64,000 nucleotides of DNA. Origin: Dryas octopetala. Taxonomy: Eukaryota > Streptophyta > Magnoliopsida > Rosales > Rosaceae. The position numbers and the translations under genes were made by a program. The stretch lies in contig OY992835.1 of the NCBI GenBank assembly GCA_963921425.1, forward strand, positions 14,570,001 through 14,634,000, in the 5' to 3' direction. Below the pieces are notes generated by a model, which worked only from the letters and a program-made list of their open reading frames with translations, ran no database searches and had not been told where the DNA came from. Positions 1 through 12,344 of the stretch are shown here, piece by piece; position 1 is the stretch's first letter; each line of letters begins with the position of its first letter.

Positions 1-2056
1 AACCCATATGATCAAAAGGTTTGTAGAGTAAGGGGTGTTTGTCATCAGCAAGCTCTTCAGGTACTTGCAGTATCCCACTATCGTATGAGAATAATCCCAA
101 GGAATATCTGTCTTTCTTATCTTTCAGGATGACTTGGTGCACACAAGCCTTTATTCTGTCATTGCTCCATACCTACCAAGTCAAAATAAAAGTAAAGGTG
201 GAATGTCCAACACATATAGAAAAATGTCAGTCCATAAATTAATCTTAGAAGCCCCTTATAAATTATAGTCTTTTTTTGAAAAATTAGAAAACATTCAATA
301 ACAATTAATTCAAGCTAGAATTACATGAAATGTGAAATCAATTGTGAGAATATAAGAATGGCTAAAAAAAAAGTGAGAATAAAAGAACTATTTGTGAAAA
401 CCAACTTTAGTACGTTTCTCCAGAGTGTAAAATATCCTCTGCTTTGATTTCGATGCCCTGAAGGTTCAAGATCTTAAAAACTTGTGGTAATGCATATAGC
501 ATCTCCATCAAATTATCAATCTTTTGTCTACATGGTGCAATTGGCTTCCTTGTGAACCTGTTCAGAATTATTTCAATTTTTTGCCAAAATTTTAGTTTGG
601 CCTTAACTTTTGGGGAATTTATCCAAATTGCTTGTAATTTCTGCCTACAGATAGGACTTGTACTTTTTGTTGAGAGAAATCTCACATTGAAGATGTGAGG
701 GCTTTATTAGTGGCTTATAAGGGTTTGGGCTACTCCTCTCATTGGCAATTGGTTTTGGGATGAATGTCTAGATTTCTTCATGGTATCTGAGTAGGTTATT
801 CACGTGATGCGCCTAACGGCCACACGTGCTCCTATGTCACCCAATATAAATTGTCTACGTGTTAGGCTTAAATGGTACCACACGTACGGGGTGTGTTGAG
901 AGAAATTCCACATTGAAGATGTGAGGGTCTTTCTAATGGCTTTTAAGACCAATTAGTTTTGGGATGGATGCCTAGATTTCTTCATTTTATAGTCTATCGT
1001 GCATGGCCATTATTCCTTTTTGTAGTTTTTCAACCATGATTTTTTCCTTAGAGTTTAATTTATCAAATGAAAAAGGAAAAATCGCTATCAATGACCAATC
1101 TACTGCATAGTAAAAGTTGTCGATCATCATTTTTGTTAGGGGAATGCTATTCACGCTCCAAGAAAGACTATTTTAGCCTTCCTCATTCTTGCGGGAGTTA
1201 TAAAGGGAAGCCTTATTCGTGCTCCCCTTCTGTTAAAGCCATTCTTAACTTACGGAACTTAAAAGAAAGTTGACCCACCATGAATGCCTCGCTTGCCAGG
1301 AATAGATAGGATGAAGGTGAAGTTTGCGCTTCAATCCACTGACCATCTTTAGTTTTTATCTGCAAACCAACCTGATTTTGGTGAAATATGGATGTGAAGG
1401 ACGCATCTCGGTGAGGAACCATTCCCACATCACTCTCATTCACCTGGGGTGTTCTATACTTAAAGCTTCTGAAGCGGTAAATGGTTGATGCCATGTGAGA
1501 CTCATAAAGCCTCTGCACACCATAACTATCAAACACCATTCTTGTCACCATTTGATGCAACTCTGCCACCAGCTTTGAGAAGGAATGAGTATTTTCACTA
1601 ATTCAAAGAACAAAGAGTCACACAATAGGCATAATATATATAGTAAAATTAGAAATTTAGAGTGAGTTATGAATCAAATTAACTTTACCAAAAATGGTCG
1701 TTTCCTTCAGGCCACATGAGACTTGTGAAACCTTGAGCTCCTTCTAACGTTGTAGGGATGCCCAAGGATTCATAGACAGGAAGGTATGGATATTGTAAAT
1801 AGTTGAAGAAAGGCTTGTCAATGATTTTCTGGTTTTTAGTTTCTATTGGAAGATTGAATAGATCTTCCATCACAGAGAAAATTGAGTGGTGAAGTTCCAA
1901 AGGAACTTTATGGTAAACAGCTTCAAAGCAGCCATACTCTTCTAGAGCATACTGAACTTCTTTGCATGCCTTGAGCCATGTCTCTGTACCAGGCTTCAAG
2001 TCTTCCTTGGATAAATCTATAACTGGAACCTTACGCTCAGTTGTTTGAGACCCCAT
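1..2056 (-). CDS. AOP1-like 2OG-Fe(II) dioxygenase, copy 1 (3' end cut by window edge)
   Basis: Three exons on the minus strand: exon 1 2056-1689, exon 2 1597-1279, exon 3 172-1 (incomplete). Introns have GT donors (GTAAAG; GTGGGT) and AG acceptors, and the phases join cleanly (368 + 319 nt, in phase 0). Exon 1 starts MGSQTTERKVPVIDLSKE. Exon 2 carries the iron ligands as PHRD. Exon 3 carries the second His in CVHQV, where every other copy has CEHQV, and the 2OG-binding pair in RYS. Relative to its paralogues it lacks one Asn before GLQIKTKDG (a 3-nt deletion) and has diverged more, but no stop or frameshift is visible. About the last 23 codons lie outside the window. Intron 2 is enlarged by a TRIM element. 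Family membership is clear from motifs; the substrate cannot be told from sequence. Confidence 0.85.
668..984 (+). mobile_element. TRIM retrotransposon A, inside intron 2 of copy 1
   Basis: Two direct terminal repeats, each beginning TGTTGAGAGAAAT and ending TTTCTTCA, flank about 110 bp of internal sequence. The first repeat is followed at once by a degenerate initiator-Met primer-binding site (TGGTATCTGAG), and a G-rich polypurine run (acggggtg) precedes the second repeat. There is no coding capacity, as expected for a terminal-repeat retrotransposon in miniature. The 5-bp flanks are CTTTT and TTTTA, an imperfect target duplication. The intron-2 copies near 26400 and 44490 lack the insert and read straight through, which gives the empty site. 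Confidence 0.8.
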
Positions 2057-2201
2057 TATGTCTGCAATCTTTGATTCACTCTTGTTGTGATTAGTGCACG
2101 TACTGATCTTGTTGTGACTTTATAGAGAGGTGTCAATAATGTACATGATGTCATAATGGGACAATTGGATCCTAACATATTTCGAAAACCATATATTTAA
2201 C

Positions 2202-2204
<3 letters not shown>
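2057..2204 (-). promoter_or_regulatory. Core promoter and 5' UTR of dioxygenase copy 1
   Basis: On the minus strand a TATAAA box (plus 2119-2124) lies about 65 bp upstream of the ATG, followed by a GTCACAACAAGAT stretch. The same block (CTCTATAAAGTCACAACA) precedes copies 6 and 8, so it is the ancestral dioxygenase promoter. Further upstream it aligns with 45700-45830. Confidence 0.5.

Positions 2205-2238
<34 letters not shown>
2205..2238. repeat. 34-nt poly(A) tract in the copy 1 upstream region
   Basis: An uninterrupted run of 34 A. The paralogous sequence at about 45780 reads atttaaccttaaaatg with no run, so the tract was gained or expanded after duplication. No retroposon body adjoins it. 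Confidence 0.9.
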
Positions 2239-2242
<4 letters not shown>

Positions 2243-2362
2243 AAAATGATAAATTTTAGTTGTTGGTGCTACGCTTGATAGATTTGATCTGGTGCCACGC
2301 TTGATAGATTTGATCTGGTGCCAATCATATCATGTTATGTTGGAGTTGTGCCATAAGTGTTA

Positions 2363-3068
2363 GGGCCAGTTTGGTATTGCTGTGTAAAAAAACAGCTGTG
2401 AGGTAAAACAGCTGTGAAGTAAAGTCAGCTGTAAAGTAAAGCAGCTGAGTGTTTGGTAAAGTATGTTTTCAAAAGTGCTGTGAGTGCAAAAAACAGTATC
2501 AAAGTGTTTGGTAAATGTTAATGTAAAAGTGCTGTGACTGTGTATAATTACTAAAATAGACATGATGCTAAAAGTGTCTTTCACTTATTTGTTTGGTAAA
2601 AATAAAATGTGTTTTACTTGTTTTTTAAATTTTTGGCTACAAATTTTTATTCTACAAATTTTTATTAGCATTAATTTTTCTAAGAACAACATTATTAAAT
2701 AAGTATGTCTATTATTTTTTTAGGTATATTATAATTTTAATCGTGCAAATAAAATATCATAATTAATTATCACAATATAAAATATAACTAACAATGGACA
2801 TATTTTTTAATTTAAAATAAACAAATTAAAAATATAGAAATCAATGAGGATATTATGGGTAAAATAAAATATTCATTATTGCTGTGATTCACTGCAGCTT
2901 TCAAAAGCACCTAGAAACCTGTTTTTTGTTTTTGTTGTGGGGAGTTGAGAATTGTGGGAAAAAAGCAGTTTTTAATTTTTTTACCAAACGCCAAAAACTG
3001 CTATAGGTGATTGAGAATTGTCATCCACAGCAGCTTTTGGGTCTTCCACCGCAATTCCAAACGGGGCG
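2363..3068. mobile_element. Tourist-like MITE (PIF/Harbinger type), 706 bp
   Basis: Ends GGGCCAGTTTGG and CCAAACGGGGC are inverted and flanked by TTA on both sides, the TSD of PIF/Harbinger elements. The subterminal part has repeated CAGCTGTGAGGTAAA-like motifs. A second copy in opposite orientation lies at 11654-12341. No transposase is encoded. Confidence 0.8.
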
Positions 3069-3071
3069 TTA

Positions 3072-4134
3072 GTCAATTTGGATCCAAATTATTTAATTAT
3101 GTACAGTAATTTGATAATAACTTTATCTTAATTAGAAGTATGTCCAATTTTGGAGGATCATTCGAACTAAAACCATATAGGAATTTAGATTTGTACTTCA
3201 ATCCAATTTTTTTGGCTAAGGTTGAAAAAATGGACTTGTTAACAATTTTGACTCATATTATCTCTTAAAATTAAGATAATTAATATGAATTAATTTTAAA
3301 AATTATGAAAGATAATATATGTTAGGACCATTTTAATTTTTACATTTTTTAATTAAAACATTTAAGATTATCTAGTTTTTATATTTGATAATTTAAAATA
3401 ATAAAAGATAATATCTGTTTAAATTATACAAATATCAAAAAAATGCATTAACCCACAAAATCAAAAATAATCCAACAAGTACCAAATTATACAAATAATC
3501 AAAATGCATTTCAATTATACCAATACTTGGGTTGATATATATATATAAATATATATATATTTATATATACATATTTGATTAAGTGCGCACATGATCCGAA
3601 CATTTGGCCATGTTGCTTCTTTTCCCGAGTTTTAAGGGTAAATCCACATCTTTTTACCTCATACCCTCCTAAGATATAGAATGAGTTTGGTGGAGCCCAA
3701 AAACCCAAAGCTAAACATAACATAAACGCCGACAAACCATCGATCAATAGATATAATTGAAATATATCCATAAAGAATTTTTTTCCTTATTTGATTATTT
3801 TTTATTTTTTAGGCTTATGTATTTTTATTAGATTAATATAATTTAAATTTCACAATTAATTTTAGGATAATATAATAATAGTAGAATATTATAATATGAT
3901 AATATGCTAATATTATAATATTAAGATAATATAAAACTAGGATAATATTATGATAATATTAGGATAATATTAAGATTTAAATATTATTAATTTTAGGATA
4001 ATATTAAAATTTTTTTAAATTCAAAACATCTGAACAATATTTTTGGACCTCAGTCAAAAATTAAAAAGCTTATTAGTTTAAGAGAGAAGGAAAAACTGGA
4101 TTGGCCTGTAAATGACTCATTTATTAATCATGGT
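3072..4134. other. AT-rich spacer without recognisable genes
   Basis: Very AT-rich, with a TATA microsatellite at about 3535-3570 and many short TAATATTA-type repeats at 3860-4010. Small ORFs here have no recognisable domains. Confidence 0.6.
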
Positions 4135-4139
4135 GTTTT

Positions 4140-4477
4140 TGTTAAGAGAATCTCACATCGAAAATGTGAGGGCCTTTCTAGTGGCTTATAATAGTTTGGG
4201 CTACTCCTCCCATTACCAATTAGTTTTGGGATGGATACCTAGATTTCTTCATGGTATTAGAGCAGGTTATCTACGTAAGGCGCCTAATGACCACACGTTC
4301 TCTCACGTCACCCAATATAAATTTTTCACGTATTAAGCTTAAATGACGCCACACATATGGGGGCGAGTTGAGAGAGTCTCACATCGAAAATGTGAGAGCC
4401 TTGCTAGTGGTTTATAACGATTTGGGCTACTCCTTTTATTGTCAATCGGTTTTGGAATGAATGCCTAAATTTTTTCA
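4140..4477 (+). mobile_element. TRIM retrotransposon B, 338 bp, perfect 5-bp TSD
   Basis: Terminal repeats start TGTTAAGAG / TTGAGAGAG and end TTCTTCA / TTTTTCA. TGGTATTAGAGCAGG directly after the first repeat is a primer-binding site for initiator Met tRNA, and ATGGGGGCG before the second repeat is the polypurine tract. The flanks are GTTTT at 4135-4139 and GTTTT at 4478-4482. Same family as 668-984 and 28907-30629. Confidence 0.88.
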
Positions 4478-4482
4478 GTTTT

Positions 4483-4800
4483 ATCCATACATATATCGTA
4501 AACCAAAGCTTAGGATCCCCCTTGCATCACTCATTCATTCTTCACTAAAGAAAACCCACTTAATGGCCAAGAATAAAAAAAAAAAAGGGAACCCACTTGA
4601 TCCAAATGTTAGCAAAATCGGATCATTTATGTTTGACGGTATCTTTTTCTTTTCTTGGCCAAATGTTTGGCAGTATCTTAATTTGTTTGCTAATTAAGTC
4701 TTATTTTCTAAACGTTTAATTGGTTACTAGTAATGGCCCGTTTGTTACTGTGAATGAAAACTCTAGACCGGTCCAACTTCTGCCAAGGAAGAAGCTATTT
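4483..4800. other. Paralogous flank shared with 45840-45930
   Basis: Sequence such as cttgcatcactcattcattc and the following acccacttaatggc recur upstream of dioxygenase copy 6 (about 45860-45910). This marks the block as the continuation of the same duplicated unit. No gene is seen. Confidence 0.6.
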
Positions 4801-4811
4801 TTTTATTTTTT

Positions 4812-5110
4812 TGGGATTGAAATAACTTTATTGAATAGAAACTAAGCAGGATGATAATCAACTTGTAGATGTGTTCTTAGCCATTCAGGAAAGTCACTCT
4901 CCTAAGTAATAGAATTCTCACAATGTAGAGCATAACGAGCAAGGGAGTCAACAACCCCCTTCGCAACTTGAGAAATATATGCACAGCTAGCTAGCTTCGT
5001 GAAATTCAACCCAAAGCCGCTTAGCCTCCTCCAAAAGCTGGCCATCTCGGGCTAAGTCCTCGTCCACACGCCGGTACCTAGATATAATAGTTTGTGCATC
5101 CGAGTCAAGA
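4812..5110 (-). pseudogene. Relic of a LINE RNase H-like domain 3' end
   Basis: Read on the minus strand, pieces resemble the C-terminal RNase H region of plant non-LTR retrotransposons: FLDSDAQTIISRYRRV, then VAKGVVDSLARYALHCE, then DFPEWLRTHLQVDYHPA. Stops and a frameshift separate the pieces (for example a TAG between the second and third). The element is truncated and dead; no poly(A) tail or TSD was identified. Confidence 0.55.
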
Positions 5111-5140
5111 AAATGAAAGGAAACCTAACTTGAAGCTATT

Positions 5141-5345
5141 TATAGATCATCTCTGCAAAAAATCAACTCAATCGGAAATCGTTTAATTATATAACTGTTG
5201 TTGATTAAATAGAAAAAATTAACGGTTTGTCCAAAAAATCACTCTTTAATTGAAAACCATCAATTTTTTCTACTTAATTGACAACAGTTATATAACCAAA
5301 CGATTTCCGATTGATTTGATTTTTTGCAGAGATGATCTATAATAG
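5141..5345. repeat. Hairpin element, degenerate relative of the 11128 foldback
   Basis: Two inverted arms of about 85 bp share tagatcatctctgcaaaaa and aatcggaaatcg, with a short loop at about 5230-5260. The arms resemble the inner arms of the foldback at 11128-11528 (gatcatccttgcaaaaaatt). TSDs were not identified. Confidence 0.6.
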
Positions 5346-6170
5346 GTGATCTAAAAAGTGAACGGTTCCGATCATGCGCCGGCATTACCGAAATTGTTAT
5401 TTTCGGGGGGAGGGTGGACCTTGGGGTACCCCCAAGGGGTGACCCAAAGATTTTCCATAAAATAATCCTAAGCTAACTTTTGGTCTACTATATATATATA
5501 TACATATATGTTTAATATTTGAATACAACATCATAATTAATAAATAGATAAGTTATGTTTTCTAATCACCGTACATAATTAAATAATTTAGAGTGAGATT
5601 GATTGGCACTTGCACACAAACCCTAATTAATTAAAGACACAACTCGAACATAACATGATATGATTCCCATGTGGGCAAATTTATTTAAGCATAGCACCAA
5701 CAACTCAAATTTATCATTTTATGGTTAAATACATAATTAAGTTTCCAAATGTATGATATCAGTACATCAGTGTGACACCTCTATAATCGATTGATCACAA
5801 CAATATTAGTGCAGTAATCCCCCAAAATAACTAATAATATTGGTGCACTAATCACAACAAAAAAAAAAAAAAAAAAAACCTAATAATATTAGTGCACTAA
5901 TCACAACAATATGGGCTGATCTTTCTGTTGGTTCCAAATTTGGCCCGACCCAATTCGATCCGTGCCAGAGACCTTTTCGAGCTCAAATTGATATACTAAT
6001 CAAACAAAAAAACAAAGAAAAAAGGGGCTTTGCACCCAAATTTTTAGTAATCACGATCAACTCCTAGGAAAATTTGGCCTTTCAAATTTTTTCCTCATTA
6101 ATTTTTATTTTAATAAATTTATAGAATCTTTCAAAATCTCACCAAATTTTAAAATTTCTCCCATTATATT
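5346..6170. other. Duplicated intergenic block (paralogue of 35.7-36.6 and 50.4-50.8 kb)
   Basis: Contains the upstream region of a former dioxygenase copy (agcatagcaccaacaactca; taatattagtgcactaatc) but no exon 1 follows. Instead it joins atatgggctgatctttctgt, as at 36360. A 20-nt A run sits inside a local tandem duplication of taatattagtgcactaatca at about 5830-5910. No gene is seen. Confidence 0.6.
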
Positions 6171-7110
6171 AGGCTTAATTAGACATACATCCATTTTGGG
6201 AGACCCAATTTGATATTACTCAATTTGTTTTTGGAAAAATTAGATATACACCCATTTTTTAAATTTGCCACGTAAGATTATCCATTTTCTGCATAAAATT
6301 TATTTTTTTATTTCCTTTTTTACCCTTTGAATTGAAAAAAGGTAAATTTTAATTTTTTCAATTAATGCCTTATTTCAAGGTATTATCATGAAATTGTTTT
6401 GTAATTATTTGCCATTAATTTATGAAGTTGAATATTAAGATTTTCCATTTCTGATTTTTGTTTTCAAATTTCATAATTTTTTGCATTTTCCAAATTAGTG
6501 TGTATTAATGTCTTATTTCAAGGTTTTATCATTTATTTTTTTGGTGATTAATTTCCATTCATGTTTGACTTTGAAAATTAAGTATATCATTTTTAATTTT
6601 GTTTTCAAATTTCATGAAAATAGGTGTTTTCTTATCCAAATTAGTGTATTACGACCAACATTCAAAGATTAAGAAAAAACGTTATTTATGTTTTCCAAAC
6701 ATCATTAAGCTTTCATCATCACATGTTCTTTAGGTTAACAATTTCAAAAGTTCAACATGACGTTTTTTGCAGTGTTTTTCAAATTTCTTTTCACCCTTAC
6801 TTACAGTGTTTTTTGCAATGTTTCCTTTCCTTTCTTATTTTTACTCACATGTTATTTTGCTTTGGTTGTGTTTGTTGTTTCTTCGATATTTTTCTTCTTT
6901 TTTTATTTTCTTCTTATTTGATTTTTCTTCATCTTCTATCATTCTTCATCATCAATCTTCGATCTTCTTCTTTTTCCTCTCATCTTTTTCTTCGATCTTT
7001 GTCTTTTTTCAACACCAAGCCCTGCATATTGGATGTGGTTCTTGTTTTTCTTCCACATTTTTCTACTTGAGTAAAAGGTGATGAAACCATTGGTATATAT
7101 ACCTCAAAAA
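6171..7110. mobile_element. Non-coding insertion related to the element at 22492-23652
   Basis: Begins near ttagacatacatccattttg and ends near cctcaaaaagaggttgg. Both motifs and the TTC-rich middle recur in the Mutator-type element at 22492-23652. The paralogues at about 36640 and 46130 lack it: there, cattatattatag runs directly into tatatgaaga. The long TTC-rich ORFs inside are low complexity and not credible genes. Exact ends are uncertain. Confidence 0.6.
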
Positions 7111-8012
7111 GAGGTTGGTAATTATGAAGAAAATTACACACTTATAAATTCAAATAGTTTAGTAATATTCTTACATATTCATCCAAAAACTAAATCTTGA
7201 TCTGCATTTAGATTTTAGTAAACGCATGCAGCACAAACTAACAAAAGATGTTGCTTAAATTAAGAGTGGTCCTTGTGATAAAATAATTAATAATATAAAT
7301 TAAGAGTGGTCCTTGTGATAAAATATAATAATATAAATTGAGAGTGGTCCTAGCGTTTAGGACCACAAATCCATAATTGGTCATATTATATGGTCGTTTT
7401 TCTACAGGATGCATGACATCCATATAGAAATTAATGAAAGCATCGTTCATTTGATGTCATCCGTAATTAATTGGTCATATTATATGGTCGTTCATTTGAT
7501 GTCATTGTGAATTCATTGTATCTACTACTGAAATCTGGAGAAAATGAAAGCATTAATTGTTAATGGGACAATCATGTAATACGGTATATTGTAATGAATG
7601 TAAGTGACAAATTAGACCTCAGTATTATTGGAAAATTACAAATATATCAAAGCCCTAATTCAAGGATTCGAGGGCATCATATTTATTTATTTATTTTTTG
7701 TAGGACACTATGATACCAAAGAAGAAAAATAAAAAACTTTGAATATTAAGTGGAATAGATATATCATACACCCATCTAAATATATATTATACAGTTTTTC
7801 TTTGGAGCTTGCTGTACGTATGCCCCTTAATTATAATTTATTCTCCAAGAAAATATAAAAGTATTAATTATGTACAGGAATTGAATCCTTAAATTTAAAG
7901 CCTTATTGGATAAAGCCTTCACAATCAGGATAATGTCTTGTATTTTAGTGGAAATCTATGAGGTGAATAATTATTGGAGATCTTCACTGAAGGAGATATA
8001 CATACATACCCA
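7111..8012. other. Duplicated intergenic block (paralogue of 36.65-38.1 and 46.13-47.45 kb)
   Basis: Carries the markers ttaagagtggtcc, gcatgcagcacaaa and cctccaataattattcacct-like sequence shared with the other two blocks. Unlike them it has no tRNA-like segment: near 7650-7720 the corresponding part is replaced by unrelated sequence. No gene is seen. Confidence 0.6.
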
Positions 8013-8021
8013 TATATAAAA

Positions 8022-8327
8022 GGCTTATTTGTAAAAATGCCCTTTGAAAGTAATTTTTATTCTCATTTTACCCCTTTAAAGTTTAATCATCTTACTTTAC
8101 CTCCCGAACTTTACAAACTCTTTCAGTAAGTCATATTCCGTCAATAAAGCTGACATATTGTCGCTCATCTACTTAAGCGACACGTTGGATATTTTAACGG
8201 AACCATTGACGAAATATGAGATTTGTAAAATTCAAAGGGCAAAGTGAGCAGATTAATAAAGATTAAAGTTTAAAGGAGCAAAATGAGGATAAAAATTACT
8301 TTCAAGAGACATTTTCATGAATAAGCC
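8022..8327. mobile_element. Mutator-type MITE, 306 bp, 9-bp TSD
   Basis: Long terminal inverted repeats start GGCTTATTTGTAAAAATGCC and end with the complement of GGCTTATTCATGAAAATG. They are flanked by TATATAAAA (8013-8021) and TATGTAAAA (8328-8336), a 9-bp duplication with one change. The paralogue at about 38128 reads acatataaaataac without the insert. Confidence 0.82.
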
Positions 8328-8336
8328 TATGTAAAA

Positions 8337-10430
8337 TAACAAAATGTAGTCACTTTCACTTTTTTTTTTTCTGATTAAATATATATAGTACCATTTTTGC
8401 TGTTGTTGTTGTACCATGTAAGGTACAAAACTACGAATATATATAATACCTTGATAACATATTATATTAGTATGAATAAGAAAAGCTAGAGGAACTTCAT
8501 TTTCTGTCTGATCAAACTAAATAATAAATATCAACCTAGAGAAAGATAAATAAACATTTTTAAAAAAATTATTGAAACAATTTTCTGTATGAAACAATAA
8601 AAAAGTGGTCCTGCATTCAAAGATCATTTTTAAAAAAGAAATGAACTAGTTCTCATTGTCAAGAAACCAAGATGCATGATTCATGATATATATCTACCTA
8701 GAGGATTCGTCGGGGAAAGGATCAACATGGAATTAATATATAATAGTTATGTATTCAACTTTTCCATATAATTTTTTTTTTGGCCAGGCATATAATTTAT
8801 TAAGAGAAAAGATTTTGTGCCCTAATTGGCAAAATTATTTTGCACACATCATTATTTACTTTCTAAATCATATTAACATTATTTTTGTTGAAAGACAATC
8901 TTATCCATCTAAAATTAATAATTTTATTTTTCTATGCTTGATTTACCAGATTTGTCATCGTTCATAATCACATTTGTATATCATCATCCTCATCAATATA
9001 GTTAGAGTAATCTTAACATCAACCATGGGAATTAATGATGTATAGACACTATATATTCATGGGTTTTTTTTTTTTCTTCCAATAGACTATTCATGGAATA
9101 TTGTTGGAAGACTAGATGTGGACTTCAAAAATCAACCTAAACGAAAAAACCCAATGAATTGAAATACCAGAATTTCTTGGCCATTATGAAGGCCAGAATA
9201 CCAAGGCCATTATCATGAACAAGCTGAAGCCTTATTTTCTGAACAATTTGGTCAAGGCAATTAGAAGATATATTCCGATTGATTCCCCTCAAGCCCATGT
9301 AGAACACACTTGATACTCCATTAATGAATCCATATTTTCTTCTTCACCAATCAGTACTCGACGCTCACTAGTAATTGGCAGACCCAACTCAAGCCCCAAC
9401 AAATTAATGGAAACCCCAAACCAATCAACCCCTTATTCCTCTCACTATTCTCCAAAATCAGCAAACCTAGGTCTCCAAAATCCAATCCAAATCCCCTGGG
9501 CAGTAGCATCATCAGTGGCAAAATTCTATAAAATTCTAGAGGACTATGATGTAAAGCAACTATAAAATTATGTCTACAAAAATTCTAGAATAACAAAGAA
9601 TTAAAATCCTCTTTTTTGTTGAGCACTAAAAATTCTCAATCATGATATATCTCACCATTTTGCTATTATAACCCACATAAGACCTAAAGATTTTCATGTT
9701 AATCTCTCTATGTATCTTGAATAAGGTGAGATCGTTATGAAATTGAAGAGATCTTTTGTACTTTATTTTCATGCGATTGATCAAAAAAGTTTGATCAAGT
9801 TCAAGAAACTTTTGAGCTCAAAAACAGAACAGTATGCCCATGGCATATTTGTATTGTTTCCTTTAGTCAAATTCAAAAGCAAAAAACAATATAAGAACTT
9901 TTGTGAGTTTATGGGAAGATTGATAGGGCGGTGGCTGGGAAATAAAGGTTGATGTGTGCTTGCTTGATGGGAATGGTCATGATTGAAATTAAAATAATTC
10001 AATAAAAAAGTGGATGTAAATTAAGAAATTAAGAAACACAAAAACTTAAGAGTTGAAGAGAACTTTAAAGCGTTTTAATGAATTGTTTCTAGAAAAGAAG
10101 ATCATCGTCAAATATGAAGAAATTATACTAACTTTGGAATAATGGCTATGGAATGATTTGCAGGGAAGAAAGGTTGTTCTTATTTTTTACATAATTTTTA
10201 AGAATGTTTTTAAAGATTTTGGAAAATGTTAAAATTGTCTTTTTACAAAAATGTTGTGGCAGATGAATTATGATATGTCAAATATTTCAATTGATATGTC
10301 ATTAGGGCACGTGTCCTATTAGGGCACCCTAGCATTGTCCATTTATTAATTAATATGCAGTTGTATCTTTTTTTGGCCAGAATATGCAGTGGTATCTTAT
10401 ATATATATGTTATATATGAAAATGAAAGCA
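8337..10430. other. Spacer without recognisable genes
   Basis: 8340-8740 is the paralogue of 43380-43670 and 38130-38205. From about 8740 onward the sequence is single-copy in this window. ORFs up to 73 aa show no domain I recognise. At 9150-9500 there is a less AT-rich stretch that could be an old gag or gene remnant, but no motif supports a name. Confidence 0.5.
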
Positions 10431-11117
10431 TTAATATTTAAAACAAAGAAAAAAAACTTGTAATAATTTCACTAGCTGCATACAAGCAATTCTGTGATAT
10501 TCAAGCAATAAGATACATGTGGAAAGCAGGACCATGAATTATCGAGACATGTGGACGGAGATTACACAAATATTAATATTGTTATTTAGAGAGTAATTTT
10601 CTCTAATAAAAAATTCGGTATATATACATTATCTTATTTCACCGTCAGTTGTGATCATTGATGGGTGATTCAAATCAACATTTTATTTTTTCACAAAGGT
10701 TTCAGCCGAAAGCACCAAAGCACGAAAGAGGAAAGCATTTATTATCTATATATTTTTTATATATGAGATTTGAACTCAAAACTCTTTCGCACAAAATTAA
10801 GAGAGACTATATGTTTTTAACAAAAAATATGAGCCTTATATATAACTCTCCATGCTCAAATTAACAATTTAAAAATATAGCATCGGCTATATTTCGCATT
10901 ATCCGATAATTTATCGCTACTTAAATTTCAAAGTTGATAAACAACATGAAGGCATGCATTATTAGTTGCACATGACAAAACATATGTAATCTCACACAAT
11001 TTTCAATTGCCAAGTCGTGACCTGCAGGTACCCCTGGGGTATCCACCGTCCCCCTATGTAGACGTGACAAAACAGTGCCTAATTTACTCATTCACGTCTT
11101 TACAATAAAAGGATATA
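10431..11117. other. Duplicated block, paralogue of 27660-27870 at its left end
   Basis: The segment around aattatcgagacatgtgga and the following ttacacaaatattaatattg also occurs just upstream of dioxygenase copy 3, so this is a displaced dioxygenase upstream region without a gene. At about 11030 ggtacccctggggtatccac resembles the inverted sequence near 5420. Confidence 0.55.
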
Positions 11118-11127
11118 TAGTTTATGA

Positions 11128-11528
11128 CAGGCTCATTCTATTGAGGTATACATCAACTTATTTATGTTGAGGTATACTCTATTGAGGCCCACACGAGTCA
11201 TTTTGTGTCGATCCGAATCGTTCAATTTTTACATCTCTATTGATAGATCATCCTTACAAAAAATTAGACAAATCAGAAATCATTTGCCTATCTAACTTTG
11301 ATCAAATAAATGGACGAACCAAATATTTTTGATAAAACTGTTCATTTGTTTGATCAAAGTTAGATAGACAAATGATTTCCGATTTGCCTAATTTTTTGCA
11401 AGGATGATCTATCAATGAAGATGATCCTTGCGAACGGTTCGGATCAACACAAAACGACTCGTGTGGGCCCCAATAAGGTCATACCTCAACATAAATAAGT
11501 TGAGGTATACCTCAATAGAAGGAGCCTG
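11128..11528. mobile_element. Foldback element, 401 bp, 10-bp TSD (Mutator-like)
   Basis: Nearly the whole element is two inverted arms. The ends are CAGGCTCATTCTATTGAGG and the complement of CAGGCTCCTTCTATTGAGG, and the arms continue inward through gatcatccttgcaaaaaatt. Direct 10-bp flanks TAGTTTATGA are perfect (11118-11127 and 11529-11538). A TSD of 9-11 bp suggests a Mutator-like origin. No coding capacity. Confidence 0.82.
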
Positions 11529-11653
11529 TAGTTTATGATTACTCTAATACCATTTGTTAGGTCACGATTCAATGCCAAATAGAAAGTAGCCATTTAATTT
11601 AATAATACATTATCCTAATGACAAAAAATTTCCCATCTATTTATATGCTCTTA

Positions 11654-12341
11654 AGGCTCCGTTTGGGATTGCGGTAGAGGACCCAAAAGCTGCTGTGGAT
11701 GACAATTTTCAATCACCTACAACAGTTTTGGTGTTTGGTATAAAAATAAAAAACTGCTTTCCCCCACAATTCTCAACTCCCCACAGCAAAAACAGAAAGC
11801 AGGTTTCTAGGTGCTTTTGAAAACTGCAGTGAATCACAACAACAATGAATCTTTTATTTTACCCATACTACCCTTATTGATTTCTATAATTTTTATTTGT
11901 TTATTTTAAATTAAAAAATATGTCTATTGTTAGTTATATTTTATATTGTGATAATTAATTATGATATTTTATTTGTACGATTAAAATTATAATATACTTA
12001 AAAAAATAATAGGAATACTTATTTAATAATGTTCTTCTTAAAAATATTAATGCTAATAAAAATTTGTAGCCACAAATTTAAAAAATAAGTAAAAAAAAAT
12101 TAGTTTTACCAAACAAATAAGTGAAATACACTTTCAGCATCATGTCCATTTTAGTAATTAAACACAGTCACAGCACTTTTACATTAGCATTTAGCAAACA
12201 CTTTGATATTATTTTTTGCACTCACAGCACTTTTGAAAACATAGTTTACTAAACACTTAACTGCTTTACTTTATAGTTGACTTTACTTCACAACTGTTTT
12301 ACTTCACAGCTGTTTTTTCTCACAGCAATACCAAACTAGCC
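11654..12341. mobile_element. Tourist-like MITE, 688 bp, inverse orientation
   Basis: Ends AGGCTCCGTTTGGG and CCAAACTAGCC are flanked by TTA (11651-11653 and 12342-12344). The body is the reverse complement of the family member at 2363-3068, including the CAGCTGTGAAGTAAA-type repeats at one end. Non-coding. Confidence 0.8.
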
Positions 12342-12344
12342 TTA

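Noticed and set aside
6723-7081. Two overlapping Phe/Ser-rich ORFs
   Set aside because: TTC-rich low-complexity sequence within a non-coding insertion; the related element at 22.9 kb does not preserve the frames.
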